A DNA stretch of 64,000 bases from Linnemannia schmuckeri (lineage: Eukaryota; Mortierellomycota; Mortierellomycetes; Mortierellales; Mortierellaceae): the NCBI GenBank assembly GCA_029449235.1, contig JANATG010000021.1, positions 1-64,000 of the forward strand. The letters are read 5' to 3'. A program made the position numbers and the translations under genes. The notes under the pieces are model-generated. The model ran no database searches and was not told the DNA's origin. It worked only from the letters and a program-made list of their open reading frames with translations. Below are positions 51,359-62,150 of this stretch, in pieces; position 1 is the first letter of the stretch; each line of letters begins with the position of its first letter.

Positions 51359-51659
51359 GAGAGCCCTTATGTCCGCAACACAGGCCATGCGATTAAAATC
51401 GAGTCCTTAGAGGTTTTTACATATTTAAGTGCTTCTTGTTCCCTCTGACTCCCTCGGTAGCAACGGTAACAACCACTTTTCCTTTGGGATCGTTTAGGGA
51501 GCTTCAAGGGTCCTTAAGAAGTTTTTAAGGCATGGATTTTTAGGCGTTTTTTAAGTGTTTTCTTTAGGGGTTTTAGGGGTTTTTTTAGGGTTTTTTAGGG
51601 TCATATTCCCTCTGAAGATGATTAATCGCATGGTCTGTGTTGCGGACATAAGGACACCC
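51359..51659. mobile_element. MULE-type MITE (301 bp)
   Basis: Inverted ends of about 38 bp: the left starts GAGAGCCCTTATGTCCGCAA; the right, reverse-complemented, starts GGGTGTCCTTATGTCCGCAA. They differ at four positions and run to CATGCGATTAA. Both sides are flanked by the 9-bp direct repeat AAGAGCACG (51350-51358 and 51660-51668). A 9-bp duplication and G-starting TIRs are typical of Mutator-like elements. The interior is GGTTTTTTAGGG-like and non-coding. It sits 25 bp after the aspartokinase pseudogene stop. Confidence 0.85.
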
Positions 51660-52111
51660 AAGAGCACGCAGCCTCCACGTGACTCTAAGGGGGTATCCAG
51701 TTGTTTGGCGTCCACGTCCGTTCGTTTCATTTCGTGTCCCGTATGAACTGTACTGTATGTAGGACTGTAGGTATGTCCCCACGTCCCTTTCTTTCTCTTC
51801 CGCCTTTTACTCCTCTTCTTCTTTTCTTCTTCTCCCTTGCCCTTCCTTCCTTCATCCCTCCCTCCTGCCCCCTGTAGCATATAAACAAAAGGTACACATA
51901 CCCACTTACATCTCAGTTCCAACCTCCATGCCCTCTCGTCTTCAACAGTGAGCAACAAGCAACATTCACAACCACAGCAACAAAAACACTTAAAAGCAAC
52001 GAACAATGTGTGGCCTTGACCCAAGCTAACCGAAGAAAGGATCTTATTCAATCTTACCTTCCTGATGATCGTCATCCACTCTTACCTTCTTCGTAGGACA
52101 ACATCATACCC
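51660..52111 (+). other. Upstream region of the zinc transporter
   Basis: Right TSD of the MITE, then pyrimidine-rich sequence (about 51781-51870) and a short A/C-rich leader ending at the ATG at 52112. No ORF is convincing. One possible 5'-UTR intron (GTAGGA near 51758) cannot be confirmed. Confidence 0.5.
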
Positions 52112-53506
52112 ATGGCCACCATCAAACTCAATAGGCCACGAGCCATCGGTCTCTTGACCGTTCTCGCAATCTCCATCACCATCGTCTCCCTTGTCTCGGC
52201 CCATGGACATCACCACCGCCACAGCAACCAGATACCAAAGGACAACGTCCACGCCCATGCTAATCCCAACAACCCTGGTGACTGTCCCTTCCACAAGGCT
52301 GCTCAAGCCGGCGAAAAGGAGACTCTCTACCACGCCCTGCCCGTCTATGACAAGGCTGGGAACCTTGTTGGGTCACACGTAGAGCACGACGACCTGCCAG
52401 GATCCGCCAGCAGCAGCCGCATGAAGGCCCTCTTTGCCTTCCTCTTCCCCGGCTCACCCATGGTCAACTCTCTTCTCGGTACCACCTACATCTCCATCAT
52501 CCCCAACCTCCTCCTTTACTTTGTCCCTCCAGATATCAAGCCCGAGTCGCTCAACACTCTCGTCGCATTCGCTGTCGGTGGACTTCTTGGCGACGTCTTC
52601 CTACATCTCCTGCCTCACTCGTTCCTTGGGGAGATTCACACTGGCGAATTGATCGCTGCCAATGAAAAGAAGAATGTGGTCGTCGGTCTGGGTATCTTTG
52701 TCGGATTCTTCATCTTCTTCTGTATTGACAAAGTGATGCGCGTTATCAGTGGAGGCGAAGGAGGGCACAGCCATAGCCACGGTCACGATCATAGCAACAC
52801 CGTCAAGGACCACCGTCGCCTCCACGAGCATGACAATGACCACAAGCACGAGCATAAACACGACGACAAGGACTCGACTCTTCGCCAGCGCAAGAGCACC
52901 AACAAGGACAAGAACGAGCAAGAGGAGCGCACAAAAGTGGATGAAACGCCCAAGAAGGAGATATCAAACAGCATCAAGCTGTCAGCTTACCTGAATCTCA
53001 TTGCCGACGCGACACACAACTTTACCGACGGTCTTGCTATGGCTGCTTCCTTTTACACCTCTCCAGCCATTGGAGCCACCACCACTGTTGCCGTTTTCTT
53101 CCACGAGATTCCTCATGAGGTTGGCGACTATGCTATCTTGATCCAGTCGGGCTTTCCTCGGAGCAAGGCCATGATGTCGCAATTTATCACTGCCATTGGA
53201 GCGTTCCTGGGCACACTGGCTGGAATTGCGATTGAGGAGATGAGCAAGTCTGGAGAGGGTGCCTCCCAGGTCTTGGAGGATCAAAAGTTGGCTCTTTTTG
53301 GGTTCGAAAGCGTCCCTATGCGCGCAGGTGACCTTGTGATCCCCTTCACTGCCGGCGGATTCTTATACATTGCCACAGTCGGCGTTATCCCTGAGCTATT
53401 GACCGTTTCAGGCAAGTTTGCCAAGGATGCTAGGCAGTTTGGAGCGGAGGTCGTGGCCATGCTTATTGGTGTAGGCATGATGACTATCATTGCGTTGAAC
53501 GAATAG
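52112..53506 (+). CDS. YKE4: ZIP zinc transporter, KE4/ZIP7 (LIV-1) type
   Basis: A single-exon 464-aa protein. A signal peptide (IGLLTVLAISITIVSLVSA) is followed by a His-rich lumenal segment (HGHHHRHS ... HVEHDD). TM helices: about 123-145 (LLGTTYISIIPNLLLYF), 150-175 (NTLVAFAVGGLLGDVFLHLL) and 192-215, then a long His-rich cytoplasmic loop (HSHSHGHDHS, HEHDNDHKHEHKH). The catalytic helices carry HNFTDGLAMAASF and HEIPHEVGDYAILIQ, the LIV-1 subfamily signature. More helices follow to the end. The family exports zinc from ER or Golgi to cytosol (Yke4, ZIP7). Complete and intronless. Confidence 0.95.
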   Translation: MATIKLNRPRAIGLLTVLAISITIVSLVSAHGHHHRHSNQIPKDNVHAHANPNNPGDCPFHKAAQAGEKETLYHALPVYDKAGNLVGSHVEHDDLPGSASSSRMKALFAFLFPGSPMVNSLLGTTYISIIPNLLLYFVPPDIKPESLNTLVAFAVGGLLGDVFLHLLPHSFLGEIHTGELIAANEKKNVVVGLGIFVGFFIFFCIDKVMRVISGGEGGHSHSHGHDHSNTVKDHRRLHEHDNDHKHEHKHDDKDSTLRQRKSTNKDKNEQEERTKVDETPKKEISNSIKLSAYLNLIADATHNFTDGLAMAASFYTSPAIGATTTVAVFFHEIPHEVGDYAILIQSGFPRSKAMMSQFITAIGAFLGTLAGIAIEEMSKSGEGASQVLEDQKLALFGFESVPMRAGDLVIPFTAGGFLYIATVGVIPELLTVSGKFAKDARQFGAEVVAMLIGVGMMTIIALNE

Positions 53507-53927
53507 AAGAATATTGTGAATGGCATGAAATAAACTTGACTATGTCAACGGAGAACGCGTCGTTTAGGACTTGCTTGGGTCTTCTTTTGTGTTTATTCGC
53601 GGATCAGTAGCCACAGCCACGCTCAACCGCCAGAGTAAGGTAGAACTGGAATATGCAGACAGGATGGACTGACAAACAACCGACTGCACGCATGTAGTAC
53701 GGTGCACAATGGAACTGCATCTCGAGATCTTTTATTTATTATTATGCTTCTCTTCGCTCCTTGCTCTTTTATTTCTTTTTCCTTCATACACCTAACTAGC
53801 CTAGCCGTCGACAAGCAACTCACTCCTCCATCGCCTTGACGAGTCGCACCTTTCCAAAGAAACCTCCGCAAACAATATTGGAAACACCAAAACAACTGCT
53901 CCATCAGTGACAACAATAACACTCCAG
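53507..53927 (+). other. Intergenic between the zinc transporter and four-TM gene
   Basis: 3' UTR with an AATAAA-like GAAATAAACTTG near 53526, then a short promoter region with a pyrimidine-rich patch near 53740-53790. No other feature seen. Confidence 0.6.
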
Positions 53928-54701
53928 ATGACGTCTTCTCCTCGGATCCTCCGAGTCGTCATCCTTGTGCTTGCCATGGCGGCTTGTACAAGTCTTGTCT
54001 ATGATCGGCGGGTCTATGACATTGATCGCTTTAACGGATACATCTCCTTTGCCCTTATGGGCAGCTATTTCTTCTCTCTGGTGTGCCAATATCGTCTCGT
54101 CAGCAAGTACACACGCGCCTTCTTGATGGTTCTCCTTGCGTTTGTCTGGCTGACCGTCAACACAAGCTGGACCTATACCAGATACATTCACGACCGGGAC
54201 ATTTTCAGGACCGACGTCAGCTTTTCCTTTCCAACATCGCTTTTGGTTGTCGTCGAGGCGATACTCACGCTCCGATACGAGTCGCAGCTGAAAAAGGCTC
54301 TGCGAGATCAAGAATCCGGCAATACAATGACTAACTCCCCTCCTTCATATCGACAGACCCAGGAAATGTCAATAGTGAGTGTCTTGCCTCCAGCAATTAT
54401 CTCACACGACGAACAGGACAATCTGGAGATTGCGCTCCCTCCAATCGACACTCCAGGGTCGTCTCTATCGCGAGCAAGAGGCTATGAACAAGGAGAGAAC
54501 CATATTCGAAGATCACAACATTATCATCAACTGCCGGCGCCTGTCTACTTCCCGCCATCATCCTTATCCTCAGCCTCAGCTTCAGGTTCATCGTCTTCGT
54601 CTTCGTCGTCTTCGTCATCTTCGCAGCCAAGACGCAACAGAGTCCAGCCCGTGGCGGACAAACCCAGCCCAGAAGACCTGCCGCCTTACTCGCATGCCTG
54701 A
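53928..54701 (+). CDS. Four-TM membrane protein with PPxY tail (uncharacterised)
   Basis: A single-exon 257-aa protein. Four hydrophobic helices: about 6-26 (LRVVILVLAMAACTSLVY), 37-60 (ISFALMGSYFFSLVCQY), 67-88 (AFLMVLLAFVWLTVNTSW) and 104-124 (FSFPTSLLVVVEAILTL). The layout resembles MARVEL-type proteins, but no signature was identified. The cytoplasmic C-terminus is hydrophilic, with a 12-residue Ser run and a final LPPYSHA, a PPxY-type motif that could recruit a Nedd4/Rsp5 ubiquitin ligase. PPSYR (about residue 143) is a second, non-canonical PY-like site. The first ATG in good context was used; 53907 also begins an open frame. Confidence 0.7.
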   Translation: MTSSPRILRVVILVLAMAACTSLVYDRRVYDIDRFNGYISFALMGSYFFSLVCQYRLVSKYTRAFLMVLLAFVWLTVNTSWTYTRYIHDRDIFRTDVSFSFPTSLLVVVEAILTLRYESQLKKALRDQESGNTMTNSPPSYRQTQEMSIVSVLPPAIISHDEQDNLEIALPPIDTPGSSLSRARGYEQGENHIRRSQHYHQLPAPVYFPPSSLSSASASGSSSSSSSSSSSSQPRRNRVQPVADKPSPEDLPPYSHA

Positions 54702-54995
54702 GCAGCTTTCTTTGCCATACGTTTTTTTTTTTTGCTTCAATAAACTTGACTTCCTAAGAGTTTCACCACTAGTACCCATGACACCAATTTACGCTGTACT
54801 TCATGGCTTTCTTACTTTTTCAAGGACAACCTATGCCCAGGTCCAATTTTTTTTGGATATCCTTATTCTCACAGGGTCCTCAAATTACATGAATTTAGCA
54901 TAAGAAGGGTTATATGGGCTCTGTGTAAAAACGGGTTTCTCTACCTTTATTTTTCTCTAACTGTTTGCAAGCGCCCCAATTTTATTTCTCCAGTG

Positions 54996-55357
54996 AAAAG
55001 CCCAAAGAAGGCATTCGATAGTGAAAGGAGCTACATACCAAACTCTTTCAAGTGCCATCCATCAACCACAGTCCGGTCTACAACGTGGCTCTACGCAACA
55101 ATTGCCGCTGCTCTTCATGACTGTAACGGAAGACTCCTCACAGCTTCAACGGAAGACAAAATAAAAAAAAGAGCTGAAATGGTGATTACTGTTAGCCTTA
55201 ACTAAAACAAAATATTACAGATATCCTGCGCAGAGTAGGTGTCTGGATTCAATTCCCGAGTTGACCGTTATATTTCCGAGTTAGCCCTAAGCAGAACACG
55301 CCAAGTTTTTTTAACCTTAGAGAGAGAAGCGAGACTAGAGGTGTACCCGGGAGCGTT

Positions 55358-55393
<36 letters not shown>

Positions 55394-56197
55394 GGATAAT
55401 CTACTTAGCAGACCAAGTTGTTCGCTTTTATTTGACAACCCACTGGCACTTCTGTACTAAGTCCATGTAAGCTCGACGGACTCCAGCTGATAAAAAGTAA
55501 AGCAAATTGGAAGAGTTCCGCATAAAAAGGGTAACAGAGAAGCTTCACGAAGAGGAAGGGAGTACCATAAGGAAATGTCAAGTAATTAGCCTTCAAAGGC
55601 GGGAACTGTTTTTATATGGATTCGCTTAACAAAAAGCTAAGTAAACCGGATGAGAAGTCTCGCATAACGAGAAGACCGGAGTCGTTTTACATGAACTGAG
55701 TACAGGAAGTTATTGTGTACATGCACAACATGTCTGAGATGTTTAGCAGTTGCTAGTCACAGCAGCTGCATGTTGTTGGAATGAGAAGGCCGTGGGAGGA
55801 CTGTTAAGAGGCAGAGTGACGAAACAAAGAGGGGAAATGGAGTTGTTGAGGTAGAGTTCGAGAAGGACAAGAGTGAAGATAATACAGAGAAAGATGAACA
55901 TCCAATACAGGAAGGACATTCCAAAAGGAGACAGATATGATGAGGACAACTTTATGAGAGAAAAGGAACAAAGAAGTGAGGAACTGTCTAGGGCTAAGCT
56001 AGCTATCTTATAGGGGCTCGGGAGGTGGGGAAGAGATCGTCTATGCTAAGAGTCATATCTATGGAGGGTCAGGAATGGACTGAGAGCGATGGTAACTACC
56101 TAAGATAGATGGAGGTCGGCGCCGTATGTGTGAGCACGACCTCCTACGAGATCCTAGCAAGAGTATCTAAGTGGTGGCTTAGACGCGCCAAGCGCAG
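54996..56197 (-). repeat. 1.2-kb dispersed repeat B, copy 2
   Basis: Near-identical to 16422-17624, including the poly(T) (33 nt at 55360-55392). After 56197 the two copies diverge: copy 2 goes on with CACCAGCGACTCACGTGATG. Coding capacity was not recognised. It begins 294 bp after the four-TM gene stop and may supply downstream signals to it. Confidence 0.8.
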
Positions 56198-56402
56198 CAC
56201 CAGCGACTCACGTGATGAGCTCAGGGATGCTGCCTGGCCTGTCCCGTCTAACTGCGGCTACACAGCACCAGGGATCTTCTTAACAACCGTAGGTATCCAG
56301 ACGCCACCTGCCAGGACCCGAATGAGGGGATGCAGGGAATTAGGCGTCTGGGAACCGGAGGCAAAGTACAGCAAGTGGAAGATACCTTGCTGTCTGCTCC
56401 GC

Positions 56403-56970
56403 TCCATGCAAATTAATATTTTTTTTGTATACAATTTTATTTCTCTGACAAACAGTATAAAGGAGGCATTTGGAAGTAAAGGGGACTACAGACCAAACTC
56501 TTCAGTACACCATCCGCCAGTCACAGTCCGACCCGGAGCCTGGCTCTGCGCAACAATTGTCGCTGCTCTTCACAGCAAAAACGGAAGACAAAATAAAACT
56601 AGATACGAATAAAGGGGATTCTTCCCATCCTCTCCATCAATGACAATTTCCTCCTTCCCAACAGACTATCCAACAGCCGCTCATCAGCTGTGCGTGGTTC
56701 CTTGGTCGCTCCAGGGCAGGTTCGATCCTTATGTATGGCTAGCGAAGCGCCACACGGGCAGAACCCATCATGCGTGATGTAACCGTATCCTCGACTCCAG
56801 TCACCTCGGGCGCCGGTGTATTTGGATGTTTTGTCCTTGGCAGTGATACCTTGCATCTGCTCCCACGCGATCGTCATGGAGCATCGTGGTTTCCAGATCA
56901 GTTCTGAGGCCTGCGTCTCCAAGTAGCCAATAAACTTGTGAAGGACCGTCTTGTCCATGCAAATTAATAT
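56403..56970 (-). mobile_element. 5'-truncated LINE insertion with 17-bp TSD
   Basis: TCCATGCAAATTAATAT occurs at 56403-56419 and at 56954-56970, flanking 534 bp. Read on the minus strand the insert starts inside an ORF, contains a 3' UTR and ends in A8 against the left repeat: a typical target-primed, 5'-truncated LINE. Its 3' UTR (56440-56600) is clearly related to, but diverged from, the left 200 bp of repeat B at 16430-16600 and 55000-55165. It is a different family from the tRNA-targeted LINE. Confidence 0.85.
56599..56953 (-). pseudogene. C-terminal fragment of a LINE ORF2-like protein
   Basis: The last about 118 residues of an ORF with CPCGASLAIHKDRTCPG (a short Cys cluster), then DERLLDSLLGRRKLSLMERM and the final RIPFIRI. 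The apparent start ATG lies in the flanking target duplication and is accidental. No RT motif remains, so assignment to LINE ORF2 is by position before the 3' UTR. Confidence 0.6.
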
Positions 56971-57083
56971 AGGGTCAAAGACATTCGGGTCTACGTCACC
57001 GCCTCTCTTGATCGCTATTACTATTTAGTTAGTAGCGTTAGAATATAGGTCACTAGTTTCTAGCAGTGAATAAATGGTGACAA

Positions 57084-57157
57084 GTTTGTATGGTGTAGTT
57101 GGTTATCACGTCTGTCTAACACACAGACGGTCCTCGGTTCAAGTCCGAGTACAAACA
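57084..57157 (+). tRNA. tRNA-Val (anticodon AAC)
   Basis: 74 nt, no intron, no encoded CCA. Acceptor GTTTGTA/TACAAAC, D arm GTG...CAC, anticodon stem TCTGT/ACAGA with loop CTAACAC (anticodon AAC), T stem CTCGG/CCGAG with loop TTCAAGT, discriminator A. Box A-like TGGTGTAGTTGG and box B GGTTCAAGTCC are present. TTTT follows at about 57164-57167. Repeat family A begins 26 nt downstream. Confidence 0.95.
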
Positions 57158-57182
57158 CTTGTTATTTTGCATTTGGGTAACA

Positions 57183-57588
57183 CTAGAGGTGTACCCGGTG
57201 CGAAGCCCCGGGAGCGCCTCTTCTTTTTTTTAGTAACTCAGAACCCGTTTCTGAGTTATTAAAAAACCCTGAAAACCCCTAAAAGATCCCAAGGCACCGG
57301 CGAGTGATATGTGTAAGAGGGTCAAGTGTTTTCACAGCACCATGGCATGACACTTCCCTCTTGATCGTCCAGGTTTGAGCAGGCTACGACAGCATTGTGA
57401 GAAGCTTGGTGCTTTTTTTTTTGTTGAAAGCAGCTCGGTGCATTGAAAGACGAAAGAAGAGCGAGGCTCCTTTTTGAGTTTTACGACCGCCTCTGTAGTT
57501 CACTTGATTAATTAGTCCAATAGACCTCACTTCGTGAGGACCTTTGCCGCGCGAAGGGGGATTCGATTCCTGCCTACGTAAAGTGGTT
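57183..57588 (+). repeat. Dispersed repeat family A, copy 2 (3' of tRNA-Val)
   Basis: This starts ACTAGAGGTGTACCCGGTGC like copy 1 and matches it along its length to CTACGTAAAGTG. The hairpin near 57232-57256 has the same arms as copy 1 but the loop in reverse-complement orientation. It carries the box-B-like GATTCGATTCC at its right end. Both well-preserved copies in this window lie directly 3' of tRNA genes. Confidence 0.8.
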
Positions 57589-58409
57589 TGAAAAGTAAAC
57601 TATGGAAGTTGAAAGTGAAAATGAAAGTGGAAGGTATGCTTAAATAGAATAGAGATAGACTAAAATAGCATAGAATGTCAATGCTCTCCTCTCGTGTTGA
57701 CCGTAAAGGAGTTTGCAAGGCTGATTAACGCCAAGGCAATAATAATTCACAATTACGTAGGAGAAGAGATCTATTGAAGAAATACCGGTTTCTCTGAATG
57801 TTTGCAGAAATCCAAAGTCGATCGGGCGCTCAATCGTTTCTTTCCCAAAAAAAAAAGTCAAAGGCGAACAAGGTCGCGTGTGAGAGAGGAAGGGACTCAA
57901 CTTGCTCCGTCGGCCCAATGCTTCCTCGTCTTCTTTTTCTTCCTGTTCTAGTCCTCCTTGGCAAACAACAACAAGAACAAAAAAAGAAAGAGCGAGTGCG
58001 GCGTTCGTTTCAAATTGTTATCCATCCACAGTCTTAATCATTCTCGCACCCTTTTCTTATTCCAGCGCCTTTCTATTCTTTTTTTTTTTTTCTTTTCTTC
58101 TCGCTTTTTTATCCATTGTTCATCCGTGCTTCATACTTGTTGCCATTTTTTTACTTCATTCATTCATCGCACCGTTCTTGCTTTCGCTCCTATCCCTTTC
58201 TCATTCATTCATTGATCTCTCGGCGCACTAACTGTCCTAATCATCTCATCTTATCCTCCTCGCTAACTGGCTTCGCCGTCAAGTCAGACAGGGAAACTCT
58301 CTCTTTTCTTCTTTTGATTCTGCCGGGAGTATCAACACCGCAACCCTCTTCAAGTGCTCTCCTCAACAACAGCTGGACTCGGTCGCAGCGCAGCTGACAA
58401 CGCTGGGCC
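57589..58409 (+). other. Upstream region of the NIPA-like gene
   Basis: No gene recognised. A T-rich core (about 58075-58120) and TTCATTCATTCAT repeats (about 58155-58215) precede the ATG at 58410, fitting a fungal promoter and leader. Confidence 0.55.
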
Positions 58410-61400
58410 ATGACGATGACGACTAGACCCGCCCCTGGGTCAAGCCAACAACCGACCCGTCGTCTCCTTTTCCCTCTCTCTGTTCTTCTCCTCTTCCTCC
58501 TTGTCTCCCTCGTCAGTGCCAGGCCTACCGTCTCAACATCATTATCATTATTCCCTGGGTCACGACCAGCCATAGTGGAAGAAAGCCTTCTTTTTCCTCT
58601 ATCGACTTCGCTCCACAGGAGAGACACCCCTGAAGGCATGCCCCTGTCATGCAAGTCTGATTTCGATTGCCTCCAATCAACCCGCCCCTCCAACTGGCCA
58701 TCCTCCCATCCTACCATCCGTAGCGGCAACTACGCCTGTGTCTTTGCCACCACCAGCACCACCGGCGCCTGTCAGTTTGTTGTCACCGCAGGTAAAATAA
58801 ACAAACAAAAAGAAACAATATTGCATCCGTCTCTCTTGCCTGCCACCCCTGCTCTTGTTTTGCTCTTTTCGTTTCTTTTTCCACACACAAAAAAGCAAAA
58901 ACAAAAAACCAGTTTTCCATTTTTTATTTAAAGTCGAAATAAACGAGTGACGGCAGAATGAAAGCGGTAAAAATCAGCCACGTCCTCAGGTCCCTGCACG
59001 CTAATGCCCTTGCCTTTCGTTACTTTTCTTTCTCTCTCCAATCGACTCTGTGCAACTCAATCACATCATAGGAGAGCAATGTAACACTGCAGCCGACTGC
59101 GCTGCGTTTGCCTTTTATTCCCAGTTCAACCTCTCCACTCCCGCCGACCTCTGCTCTCCTCAATATTGCACACTCGAGTCGACCTGCGGAAGCCCTTGGC
59201 AGGATAAAGACGCACCCTCCAGCCATACCTTCAACACCACCGCAGAGAGCTCCCTTTCTTGCTGCGGAGGCCAGCCAGCAGGATCGATCTGTACGTTGGT
59301 CGGCAGCAACGTTGACACCTGCCAACACAGCAACATCTGCAGTTTTGATCTCGACGAAGAGAGTCCTGACCCGACTCAGCATAACGGGTACACCCTCAAC
59401 CAGATGAAGCAGCTCGGCCTAGGCTACTGTCAACCCCTCAACAAGCGCAACCATGTCTGGATCGGCGTTGTTATTACCCTTATCTCGTCCACAGTCCTGA
59501 ACCTTGGGCTCAATGGGCAGAAATATGCCTTGCGCAAGCATGACGAGAGACGCGTGATGAAAGAGCTCGAGATGGAGGAGGAACACGAGCGTTGGCGACA
59601 GGAGCTAGGATGGACCGAGAAGCAAGTTCAGGAAGAAGCGGATCGGCTGTATGAGCTCAAGGAGAATCGCAGAGGCAAGCTGTATCGTCGGCTCAAGCCC
59701 TACATGTTTTGGCGTGCTATTTTTGTGTCAAAGGTACAGACAGACAGCCAAGCAGAGGAGCAGGCCTATGCATCGTTGTTTACAAGTGCCTTACAATACC
59801 AAAATGTTAGGTCATTCATTCTCCATCCATCAGGCTTACCATGTCCTCCTTTCTTTTTCGTACCTTTGGTATTGTAGCTATGGGTTGCGGGATTAATTGT
59901 CTTTATTGTTGGTAACCTTGGAGGATTCATTGCCCTGCGGTTTGCGCCTCAGTCTTTGACCGCCCCGCTCGGATCGATATCGCTCATTTCAAATGTCATC
60001 ATTGCGCCACTTGTCAACAAGGAAGTTCTTGGACGATGGGACTTGGCAGGCATCTTTTTTATTGTTGCTGGCTCTGTCATCGTCGTCGTCTTTTCGGGAA
60101 TCGTTGCTCAAGGTATTTAATACGCTCATTATGTTGTACCAGTTCGATGCAAATCTCAAGTTGAGCTGTATGTCTTGTGTAAAGAAATGACTTTAACAAG
60201 ACTCTTGCTCTCCAATGTATCTATATATTAGACTACAAACTATGCGTGCTTATCAATCTCTTTCAGAAGCCCGCCACAATCGTCTACTTGTCGCTCATTG
60301 CGATCTTCATGATATTCACCTACTTTTTCATCAAATTTGTTGAAAAGAATGTCGAAAACGAGGACGATATGGCTATTGGCGTCTCTTCAGAACAACAGTT
60401 ACAGCAAGAACAACGACTCTACCGCATCAGCTCCAACATGAGCAATCTCAGCCTTGCGCAGAAAGAACAGGAGAAAAGGGCATCGGACCAACATGACCGC
60501 ATATCGAGCATTGATACACAACGAACGACCCATTTCCATAACCCTGTGCGACCCTTTGTTCATGAACAAGATGGGCTTGCAGTAAACTCAAGCATCAGCC
60601 ATCAAACCGCCATGAGCGATGCCTCGGGTACAGCAGTGGGAGCATCTTCAGCCGTCGAGACTGAGCATTCATCAAAGGACAACAGCAATCCTCGACAGTC
60701 GATCAACTCCACTAACAGTGGGAAATCAAGCAGGATCTCGGTTTCCAGTATTGGGGATGCAGGAATCTCAAGTACCAAGGCGGAGCGACGTCTTACGTTT
60801 GAGACGCCTCGTCCAAAGGTGTCGTCCAAACATTCTACCCAAGAGAAATCCAGTAGTGGCGGTGGAGGTGGAGAAAACACAGGAACGGACGTGAGAGCAG
60901 GAGTAGGAGCAGAAGGTGTTGTTGCTGCTTCCCATGAGGATGGCCTGATGCCGCGTCCTGGTGTGGATCGAGCACAATCCATGACACACTCGGTTGTCTC
61001 CAAACGATCGAATCGTCGTCGCCGTAATCGAGCTGGTCAAAGAGACGGAAAGAGTGACCAGGGCAAGAATGGACAAGAACAAAGAGTGTCGTTCTGGCAG
61101 CGAGTTGGAAGGATCGAGATTATTCCATCGCTACCAGAGGAGAAGCTGATTCGGAGGAATTCGCCGTTACTGCGGTTCTGTCTTCCGTTGTCGTATGCGG
61201 CGTTGGGAGGGATGATGGCGTCGTATACGGTGCTGTTTGCAAAGTCGCTGATCAATTTGCTGGTGACGAGTATCTTTGACGGGCAGAACCAGTTTACGTC
61301 TGCGCTGGCATGGGTGATTCTGGTGGTAACGGTGGTGACGGCGGTGTCACAGGTGTACTGGATCAACATGGGACTGAAGAAGTACGATGCGCTGCTGCAG

Positions 61401-61628
61401 GTGCCTGTGTTCTTTACGATCTGGGTGCTGCTGGATATTGTTGGGGGCGGGATCTATTACGACGAGTTCTCGGGGTTCACGGCGACAAAGTACGTGTTGT
61501 TCTGTCTCGGAGTGCTGACGGTGTTCTTTGGGGTTGCGTTGCTGGCAAAGCGACTGGCGTTGCTTGCGAAGGAGGACGTGGGTGAGTTGCAGTCGCAGCC
61601 TATCTCTCGACGCGGCTCGACCAGTTAG
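58410..61628 (+). CDS. NIPA-like Mg2+ transporter with Cys-rich N-terminal domain
   Basis: Four exons: 58410-58791, 59072-59733, 59878-60112, 60232-61628; 891 aa. An N-terminal signal helix (LLFPLSVLLLFLLVSLVSA) is followed by about 200 lumenal or extracellular residues rich in Cys (CKSDFDCL, CVFAT, EQCNTAADCAAF, CSPQYCTLESTCG, SCCGG, CQHSNICSF). Then the DUF803/NIPA core begins: HVWIGVVITLISSTVLNLGL near 254, a charged about 80-residue loop, GNLGGFIALRFAPQSLTAPL, EVLGRWDLAGIFFIVAGS, TYFFIKFVEK, then a 270-residue Ser-rich cytoplasmic insert (about 470-740), and the last helices (SYAALGGMMASYTVLFAKS, ALLQVPVFFTIWVLLDIVGG). The NIPA family moves Mg2+. The Cys-rich domain is not part of animal NIPA proteins. 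Confidence 0.88.
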
Positions 61629-62150
61629 ATGGAGTTGTAGATTCGGATGTTCGAGTGAGTGAGTGTATCTAGACTATTTGAATCCACAGCCCGATAATTA
61701 CAACCTCCCCCTTAATCAATCTTCCCACTCATCCTCAGACTCGCTGTCTTGCCTGTTGGTCGTTCTTTTCCTCTCCATTCTTTCATTTCCTTCTTCTCTT
61801 CCTTCCTCCCTTCCTCCCTTCCTTCCTTTCTTTCTTTCGTTTCTTCACTCATCCATTCTTGCTCTCCTCATTCTCATCCTTACATACATTTATACGTTCA
61901 TACGTTCATACATTCATACATTTATACGTTCATACGTTCATACATTCATACATTTATACATTCATACGTTCTTACATTTTTACATTCATACAGTCATATA
62001 CGTACACAGTCCACTTCCTCCAACATCAGCACGAGAGAGAAAGAGAGAAAGAGAGAGAAAGAAAGAAAGAAAGAAAGAGTGACAGAGAGAAAGAGAAAGA
62101 AAGAGAGAGAAAGAGAGCGCAACAAACAAACAGACGATTTAAACAAAGGA
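61629..62150 (+). other. Intergenic with TTCATACG minisatellite
   Basis: 3' UTR of the transporter, a TTCC/CTTCC-rich run (about 61785-61850), a TACATTCATACATTTATACG minisatellite at about 61881-61999, and a GAGAAAGA array at about 62035-62118 leading to the next ATG. The open frames across it are repeat translations. Confidence 0.75.

Noticed and set aside
51555..51602. Interstitial telomere
   Set aside because: The units are irregular and T-rich, and lie inside a MITE; no regular TTAGGG array.
61749..62150. N-terminal extension of the ELMO gene
   Set aside because: The extension only translates the TTCATACG and GAGAAAGA repeats.
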